A stretch of 64,000 bases of DNA from Anaerolineales bacterium (lineage in GTDB: Bacteria; Chloroflexota; Anaerolineae; Anaerolineales; Villigracilaceae): positions 370,431-434,430 of the forward strand of contig JACKAW010000004.1 in assembly GCA_020634885.1 (NCBI GenBank), in the 5' to 3' direction. Shown one piece after another: positions 59,065 through 64,000 of this stretch (its first letter is position 1; the number at the start of each line of letters is the position of its first letter). The notes beneath the pieces were generated by a model, which made no database searches, was not told the DNA's origin, and worked only from the letters and a program-made list of their open reading frames with translations. A program made the position numbers and the translations under genes.

Positions 59065-61032
59065 TCAATCTACTTCTCCTGTATCATGAACATGATAGGG
59101 AACGTTGATGATCACTGTTCCGGCTTGACGTTTCAATTGGGTACGCAATAGCTCGGCGGTGTTGGTGTGTAAGGTTCCTGTGATCCTGCTGTTTGATACA
59201 AATTCCGGCACCACGATTGTAATGGTTTCACCGGGTTGCCTCATTTTTGCAATTTCGGCTATGTACCCAAGTAAGGGCTCAAGGAAGAGACGATAGGGCG
59301 AATTAAGCATGACTAGGCGGATACCCTCGCCCCATTTTTCCCATTTTTGGCGGACTTTTTCCGCATCTTCCGGCTCAATGGTTACATGAATGGCTGTAAT
59401 ATCATCTGAGATCATACGGGCATAACGGAGCGCCATTAATGTCCCTTGATGGACTCCGCTTACCGGCATGATCACCCTGTGACGCATTGTGTGCGGTGGG
59501 ATTGCGCCAAAATTATCCAGTGATAATTTTCGGGCGAGTCTGTTGTAGTGTTTGTGAATGAACCAAAATATACTGACCAGAGTTGGGATCAAAATAAGCA
59601 CGACCCAGGCGCCGTCATGGAATTTCGTAACAGCAAATACCATCATCACGATTGCGGTACATACGGCTCCAAACCCATTGATGACCATCTTTAGCTTCCA
59701 GTCCTTGACAAAGCGCAGGGTTGACCCTCGTTCAATTTTTTCTTCATTGGGCTTTAGTTTTCCGATCTTGTTCCAGCGCAGCGCCATGCCTCCCTGTGAA
59801 AGACTGAATGACAGGAATACGCCGATGGCGTAAAGCGGGATAAGGCGGGTAACACTTGCCTTGAAAATGATCAAAATGATGGAAGCAACCAGTGAAAGTG
59901 CAACAATGCCGCGAGAGTATACAAGACGGCTGCCTCGATAGGTGAGTTGGCGTGGTAAGAATCCATCTTTTGCAACCAATGCGCCAAGGCGCGGAAAATC
60001 AGCAAAGGCGGTATTCGCCGCCATAATGAGAATGACCGTGGTTGCACCGATCAACATTAAGTAAAGCGTGCCGCGACCTTCAAATATTGTTCGCGCGAGT
60101 TGGGAGATGACAGTTTCGCTTTCGGATGGAATCACTTGAACGTGGTTTGCCAGATAGGAAATCCCTACGAACAGCGAACCGAGGATGAGAGACATCCAGA
60201 TCAGGGTGATGCCTGCATTTTTACTGCGGGGTTCATTGAATGCTGTGATGCCGTTGGAGATAGCTTCAACGCCGGTTAATGCTGTGGTTCCGCTGGCAAA
60301 GGCGTGTAGGATTAGAAATGGCGTAATGCCCGACAGGCTGTGCAGTGTTTCCATTTCCGGCGGGTCGATAACGGTTCCCAGGGTATTTGTGACCAATGAA
60401 CGTATTAAACCAGTGATAACCGTTGTGAACATCATTGCCACAAAGAAATAGGTGGGGATGGCAAATGCGGTTCCTGATTCTTTCACGCCTCGCAGGTTCA
60501 TGAGCATAATGAACATGATGAATACGACAGAAAGTATTACGCGGTAATCATATAAAAAAGGGAAAGCCGAGGTGATCTGGGCGACACCAGATGCAATGGA
60601 GACAGAGACGGTGAGGATATAGTCTGTCAGCAGCGATGCGCCAGCGATCAACGCTGCAAACTCACCGAGATTATCGCGGGCTACAATGTACGCACCGCCT
60701 CCGTCGGGATAGGCATGAATGGTCTGTTCGTAAGAAATGGTGACAATGCCGAGCAGGATGACAATGGCGATTGAAATCGGAAAAACATAACCAAATGCCA
60801 TGGTTCCTGCTGCGGCAAGGATGACCAGAATTTCCTGCGTGGCGTATGCGGTTGAGGAAAGCGCATCAGAAGCAAAGACTGCCAGCCCAACCAATTTGCC
60901 AATGGTCTGGTGTGAGGCATCTGCCGTGGAAAGCGGACGACCGATCAGCCACGAGCGGATGGTGCGCGGCGGTTTGTAATTTGTAGCGCGTTCAATGATG
61001 GATGTTTGAGAGTTATCTTTTGGATTGATCAT
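59065..61032 (-). CDS. KimA-like potassium importer (APC superfamily) with C-terminal USP-like domain
   Basis: This 655-residue protein has a twelve-helix APC-type transporter region closely resembling KimA of Bacillus: VGLAVFASDALSSTAYATQE, then YPDGGGAYIVARDNLGEFA and ITSAFPFLYDYRVILSVV. After about residue 500 a soluble domain begins RHRVIMPVSGVHQGTLMALR, a universal-stress-like fold as in KimA's cytosolic domain. KimA imports K+ by proton symport and in Firmicutes is shut down by cyclic di-AMP. The nearby KdpDE-like pair supports a potassium role. An amino-acid permease is the alternative. It is 13 nt after a gene of unknown function. Confidence 0.82.
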   Translation of the reverse strand: MINPKDNSQTSIIERATNYKPPRTIRSWLIGRPLSTADASHQTIGKLVGLAVFASDALSSTAYATQEILVILAAAGTMAFGYVFPISIAIVILLGIVTISYEQTIHAYPDGGGAYIVARDNLGEFAALIAGASLLTDYILTVSVSIASGVAQITSAFPFLYDYRVILSVVFIMFIMLMNLRGVKESGTAFAIPTYFFVAMMFTTVITGLIRSLVTNTLGTVIDPPEMETLHSLSGITPFLILHAFASGTTALTGVEAISNGITAFNEPRSKNAGITLIWMSLILGSLFVGISYLANHVQVIPSESETVISQLARTIFEGRGTLYLMLIGATTVILIMAANTAFADFPRLGALVAKDGFLPRQLTYRGSRLVYSRGIVALSLVASIILIIFKASVTRLIPLYAIGVFLSFSLSQGGMALRWNKIGKLKPNEEKIERGSTLRFVKDWKLKMVINGFGAVCTAIVMMVFAVTKFHDGAWVVLILIPTLVSIFWFIHKHYNRLARKLSLDNFGAIPPHTMRHRVIMPVSGVHQGTLMALRYARMISDDITAIHVTIEPEDAEKVRQKWEKWGEGIRLVMLNSPYRLFLEPLLGYIAEIAKMRQPGETITIVVPEFVSNSRITGTLHTNTAELLRTQLKRQAGTVIINVPYHVHDTGEVD

Positions 61033-61045
61033 GTTTTATCTTTTT

Positions 61046-61684
61046 CTAATTAAATAAGTTGTTCCAAAACCAAATAAGCCCACCTTCAAAAGCTAAAGAG
61101 GTATACAGGGTAAAGGTTTGGAAAGCGCCGGCTGAGTGTACGAGTTTAACTTGCAGGGTAAAGAAGGCTGCAATAAGACAGAGGGAGCCGCCCCAGGCAA
61201 GAAAGCTCGAAACCCATGGCGGATTTTCCTTGGGCGTCCGTAGTGGAATATCTGACAATACATATACGGGGGCATGAAGGTTGGTGGATAAAACTTCGTG
61301 TAGAGCCAATCCATTTTTTGGGCTTGTTTGCCCCGAAAAACAAACAAGCACATCCCCCGGGTGCCAATAGGGCTGGACGGCATTAAACCAATTACTGCCG
61401 ATCTCTACCGCGGTTTCCACATAAAGAGTGGGGTCTTCAAGCAGTGCCAAGAGGGCGATCAGCCTGCGGCGGGTGGCGGGTTCGTGGATCGCATCTGAAC
61501 TTAAGCCCAGGAGCATGACCCGGCTTTCAAGGTTTTTTGCCACTTCGCGAATCTTTCTGGCTGCAAGGGCAGTATCCGCTTCGAATTCAGGCACAAGGAC
61601 AATTAAGCGATGGGCAGGCTCGAGGTCTGGTTTTGAGCCGCGGGTCACTTCGTATATCGGGGATAATGCATCAAGTTTTTTCAT
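61046..61684 (-). CDS. Uncharacterised protein with USP-like domain and two C-terminal membrane helices
   Basis: The first ~140 residues of this 212-residue protein suggest an alpha/beta Rossmann-type fold like universal stress proteins (HRLIVLVPEFEADTALAARK, ESRVMLLGLSSDAIHEP, HPGDVLVCFSGQ). Residues ~160-208 form two membrane helices (SFLAWGGSLCLIAAFFTLQV; LYTSLAFEGGLIWFWNNLF). I recognise no named family. GAGGTG precedes the ATG. The stop lies 13 nt before the KimA-like gene, so it is probably a partner or regulator of that transporter (inference). Confidence 0.75.
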   Translation of the reverse strand: MKKLDALSPIYEVTRGSKPDLEPAHRLIVLVPEFEADTALAARKIREVAKNLESRVMLLGLSSDAIHEPATRRRLIALLALLEDPTLYVETAVEIGSNWFNAVQPYWHPGDVLVCFSGQTSPKNGLALHEVLSTNLHAPVYVLSDIPLRTPKENPPWVSSFLAWGGSLCLIAAFFTLQVKLVHSAGAFQTFTLYTSLAFEGGLIWFWNNLFN

Positions 61685-61706
61685 GTCACCTCATCAGATC
61701 GTAAAT

Positions 61707-61737
61707 ATCTTATCTATCTGAAATAAAACGGTGACAA
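61707..61737 (-). promoter_or_regulatory. Candidate promoter of the KimA-like transporter operon
   Basis: On the minus strand TTGTCA (61732-61737) is followed after 19 nt by TAAGAT (61707-61712). The resulting leader is only about 20 nt, too short for a cyclic di-AMP riboswitch. Confidence 0.4.
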
Positions 61738-61759
61738 AAAAAGGAGGCAAACGCATAAA

Positions 61760-61792
61760 GAAAAAATAAAAACGCCCTGTTGTGAGGGCGTT
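61760..61792 (-). terminator. Terminator after the KdpE-like response regulator gene
   Basis: On the minus strand AACGCCCT-CACAAC-AGGGCGTT is followed by TTTTATTTTTTC. It ends the two-component operon ahead of the transporter operon. Confidence 0.88.
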
Positions 61793-61818
61793 GTAAGGAA
61801 AGGCGGGCTGCCTGCGGG

Positions 61819-62514
61819 TTAGTCGGTTGCGATGAAGCGGTAGCCGATGCCAGGTTCGGTGATGATGATCTGCGGATTCTCAGGGTCTGCTTCGAGTTTC
61901 TTTCGCAGTTGGCGCATGTACACCCGCAGGTATTCGGTGTGGTCTGCGTCGGCGGGGTCCCAAACATGGGTGAGGATGCTCTGGTGGGTAAGTACGCGTC
62001 CGTGATTGACGGCAAGGTACGCAAGTAGTTTGTATTCGGTGGCGGTTAATTTCACTTCTTCTTCCCCGCGTTTAACGCTGTGCCAGGCAAGGTCTATGGA
62101 CAGCGAACCCGCGTGGATGAGATTGCTTTGTGTTTCGCTTCTGTTGGCAGAGTGACGCAGCGCCACCCGCACACGCGCAAGTAGTTCTTCGATGCCGAAT
62201 GGCTTGGTTAAGTAATCATCTGCGCCTTTATCCAATGCGCTGACTTTATCCCTTTCGCTGTCTCGTACAGACAGGATGATGATCGGGGTCTGTGTCCATT
62301 CGCGGATGCGTGTGCAAACTTCGACGCCGTCCATATCGGGCAGACCGAGGTCGAGGATGATGAGGTCTGGTTTGGATGCGGCGGCGAGGGTTAGTCCTTC
62401 TTCGCCGCGGCTGGCGGCGCTGACGTTGAATCCCTTTTCCGTTAATATCGTTCGGATGGCTCGTTGAATTTGAAGCTCGTCGTCGATAACAAGAATATGC
62501 GGTGCGTTATTCAT
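61819..62514 (-). CDS. kdpE: KdpE-like OmpR-family response regulator
   Basis: The start at 62514 (MNNAPHILVIDDELQIQRA) overlaps the kinase stop (ATGA); a longer frame inside the kinase gene is a shadow. The 231-residue protein has a receiver domain with the acidic pair DD, phospho-acceptor Asp in LIILDLGLPDMDG and the conserved Lys in DYLTKPFG. A winged-helix DNA-binding domain follows (LTATEYKLLAYLAVNHGRVLTHQ, EYLRVYMRQLRKKLE). Sequence and pairing match KdpE, which controls potassium uptake genes. No kdpFABC is seen; the KimA-like gene downstream is a plausible target. Confidence 0.88.
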   Translation of the reverse strand: MNNAPHILVIDDELQIQRAIRTILTEKGFNVSAASRGEEGLTLAAASKPDLIILDLGLPDMDGVEVCTRIREWTQTPIIILSVRDSERDKVSALDKGADDYLTKPFGIEELLARVRVALRHSANRSETQSNLIHAGSLSIDLAWHSVKRGEEEVKLTATEYKLLAYLAVNHGRVLTHQSILTHVWDPADADHTEYLRVYMRQLRKKLEADPENPQIIITEPGIGYRFIATD

Positions 62515-63965
62515 TCGTTCTCCGGTTCCATCGGCATTTTGGGCGGCGCTGCGCCCTCCCAAATTAGCGGGAGCGAAAAGTTGAAGGCAAATCCGTTGGG
62601 TAGGTTCTCGCCCCACAAGCGCCCGTTGTGCGCTTCGATGATCCCTTTGCAGATCGAAAGACCAAGCCCTGTGCCTGTCACACGGTCGGTTTCGCGCAAG
62701 CGGAAGAATTTATCGAAGATTCTTTCCAGGTATTCCTGCGGCACTTGCGGACCCTCGTTGCTGACGATCACTTGCAGGGTGTCTTGCTCTGTAAAAGCGC
62801 GAATTTGTATCACCGTTTTTTCGGGCGCGTATTTTACGCTGTTGCTCAACAAGTTTGTGAAGACCTGTTCCATTTGCACATAGTCTACGGGGACAAGTGG
62901 TAGATTTTCGGGTACATCCACTTTGATGGCATGGTCGCCGGTGAGGTGTTTCATGCGCGCCAGTACGCTTTCGACGATCTCCGGCAGAATATTCCATTCA
63001 CGCTTGGGCTTCAACACCCCTGACTCAATGCGAGACATATCGAGCAGGTTGCCGACCAGCATATTCAAGTGATCGGCTTCATCGTCAATTTGAGCGATCA
63101 ATTCTACGCGGGCGGGGGAGTCCCAACTCACCTCATGGCTGCGCAAGCTCGATGACGCCGCCTTGATGGTGGATAGCGGCGTTCTCAACTCGTGAGAAAC
63201 AGAAGATAAGATTGCAGATTTCAACCGGTCGCTTTCTTCAAGGACTCGGGCACGGGATTCAGTTTCGGCGAGGCGGGCACGCTCCAATGCCAACGCGCCC
63301 TGACTTGCAAATGTTTGTATCAATCGCCTCGCACTGGACGTTAGGGCTGGTTCTGTTTTCCAGAGCCGAATCTCCCCGAGAGTTCCTTGGGCTACCTGCA
63401 TGGGCAATACCCATTCCGGTTTTCGGTTAAATTTGTCCGCTTCAGGCAGGCGGACTGGTTGAATATCTGAGCCGAAGATGTGAACTTCAATGGCTTCGCC
63501 TTGCGAAACATCCTGCACTTGCTTTAGAAGGATCCTTGCTATTGTCTGCCTGTCATGCAAACCGGCAAGAGCCGTGCTTAGTTCATACAACTGGGTGGCT
63601 TCCCGTTCGCGCGCGGTGGCAGCCGCCAGGCTTGCCTGCATCCGCCCAACGAGTTGGCTGATGACAATTGCCACCACCAAAAAAATGCCCAAGATCACCA
63701 CGTCGATGGGGCGGTGGACTGCAAGCCGGTAATATGGCTGGATGAAGAAATAATTAAATGTAAGGAATGTGACAAATGCACTGGTAACACCCGGACCCAA
63801 CCCCAGAAAGGCGGTAATCACCCCAAGCGGAATCAAATACAAGAGCGCCACAATGGTGGTTTCAAGTGCATCGCGCAGGATAAAAAGCATTGCTGTTACA
63901 AGGGCAATAAACCCCAATGCAATGATGTAGCGCGTGGATTGGCGTAGAAAATTAATGCTTTGCAT
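62511..63965 (-). CDS. KdpD-like sensor histidine kinase lacking the N-terminal KdpD/USP domains
   Basis: This 484-residue protein starts with four close membrane helices (residues ~12-105) of the DUF4118 type found in KdpD. A GAF-like domain follows (LYELSTALAGLHDRQTIARI...), then HisKA (SVSHELRTPLSTIKAA) and HATPase with N-box NLLSNSVKYAPE, the KdpD-type G1 variant SNEGPQVP, F-box IFDKFFR and G2 GTGLGLSICKGIIEAHNG. E. coli KdpD is nearly twice as long; the ATP-binding N-terminal KdpD and USP domains are absent here. It overlaps the response regulator gene by 4 bp. The right edge of the window lies 35 nt upstream, so its promoter is not visible. Confidence 0.9.
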   Translation of the reverse strand: MQSINFLRQSTRYIIALGFIALVTAMLFILRDALETTIVALLYLIPLGVITAFLGLGPGVTSAFVTFLTFNYFFIQPYYRLAVHRPIDVVILGIFLVVAIVISQLVGRMQASLAAATAREREATQLYELSTALAGLHDRQTIARILLKQVQDVSQGEAIEVHIFGSDIQPVRLPEADKFNRKPEWVLPMQVAQGTLGEIRLWKTEPALTSSARRLIQTFASQGALALERARLAETESRARVLEESDRLKSAILSSVSHELRTPLSTIKAASSSLRSHEVSWDSPARVELIAQIDDEADHLNMLVGNLLDMSRIESGVLKPKREWNILPEIVESVLARMKHLTGDHAIKVDVPENLPLVPVDYVQMEQVFTNLLSNSVKYAPEKTVIQIRAFTEQDTLQVIVSNEGPQVPQEYLERIFDKFFRLRETDRVTGTGLGLSICKGIIEAHNGRLWGENLPNGFAFNFSLPLIWEGAAPPKMPMEPENE

Positions 63966-64000
63966 AGGTCGTCCTGATTATATCCCCGTGGTAATAAATA

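Noticed and set aside
55707..61032. A complete Pycsar operon
   Set aside because: No nucleotidyl cyclase is present on either side of the CNB-TIR gene; neighbours are a tRNA and a potassium-type transporter.
61685..61759. Cyclic di-AMP (ydaO-type) riboswitch before the KimA-like operon
   Set aside because: The leader after the predicted start is only about 20 nt and shows none of the conserved riboswitch segments.

Overview
The window looks like a chromosomal segment of an Anaerolineae-type Chloroflexota bacterium, with G+C near one half by eye. This is a judgement from gene content: secreted lipoproteins with Thr/Pro-rich spacers, an NBR1-type Ig-like lipoprotein, a CAP+LysM surface protein, a MetV-MetF fusion, MttB and UroD-family corrinoid methyltransferases, NACHT and TIR/WD40 signalling proteins, and several genes whose -10 box lies 6-11 nt before the start codon (probable leaderless mRNAs). 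No phage, insertion sequence with a transposase, CRISPR array or rRNA operon was seen.

Layout. 1-3.8 kb (minus): a NACHT NTPase cut by the left edge, a coiled-coil zinc-ribbon protein and a beta-lactamase-fold serine hydrolase. 3.9-8.7 kb: proline dehydrogenase, mutS, gpmA and a 55-residue YIDP-type membrane protein. 8.9-13.5 kb: a membrane protein, two alkaline-phosphatase-superfamily enzymes and a sulfotransferase. 13.5-17.6 kb: a UroD-family methyltransferase and a YdiJ-type FAD/Fe-S dehydrogenase. 17.6-24.2 kb: small membrane proteins, a membrane-GNAT fusion, an SGNH lipoprotein without its catalytic serine, a SpoU methylase, RluE, MetV-MetF and the CAP/LysM protein. 24.2-30 kb: an FNT channel with a Lrp-type ligand domain behind a CRP/FNR-like operator, a heterodimeric ABC exporter and a kinase-like protein with an altered H-box. 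30-36.7 kb: a membrane protein, an IGHMBP2-type helicase, a toxin-antitoxin-like pair coupled to two lipoprotein hydrolases, and a DMT permease. 36.7-40.5 kb: a leader ORF with terminators, a RIO-type kinase, a MITE-like element, an MttB homologue and an Ig-like lipoprotein. 40.7-46.4 kb: an oligopeptide ABC importer with a permease-ATPase fusion. 46.4-51.3 kb: SpoU methylase, GAF-GGDEF cyclase, MenA-like prenyltransferase, a second MITE-like element and a CNNM/CorC protein. 51.4-55.4 kb (minus): a second heterodimeric ABC exporter behind a leader-peptide attenuator. 55.5-59 kb: initiator tRNA and a CNB-TIR-TM-WD40 protein. 59-64 kb (minus): a KimA-like potassium transporter and a KdpDE-like two-component pair.

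Three things stand out. First, the exporter at 51.4-55.2 kb is preceded by a complete leader-peptide attenuator: promoter, 25-codon ORF, three mutually exclusive pairing segments and a terminator. Second, the RIO-type kinase gene is preceded by an independent unit of the same design; in both, the pairing segment falls on Ser-Ala-Pro codons of the leader. Third, the 1088-residue cyclic-nucleotide-binding/TIR/membrane/14-WD40 protein combines the two domains of the Pycsar TIR effectors with a membrane anchor and a double propeller, but no cyclase lies nearby. Palindromic intergenic elements, one with an 8-bp target-site duplication, are scattered through the segment.
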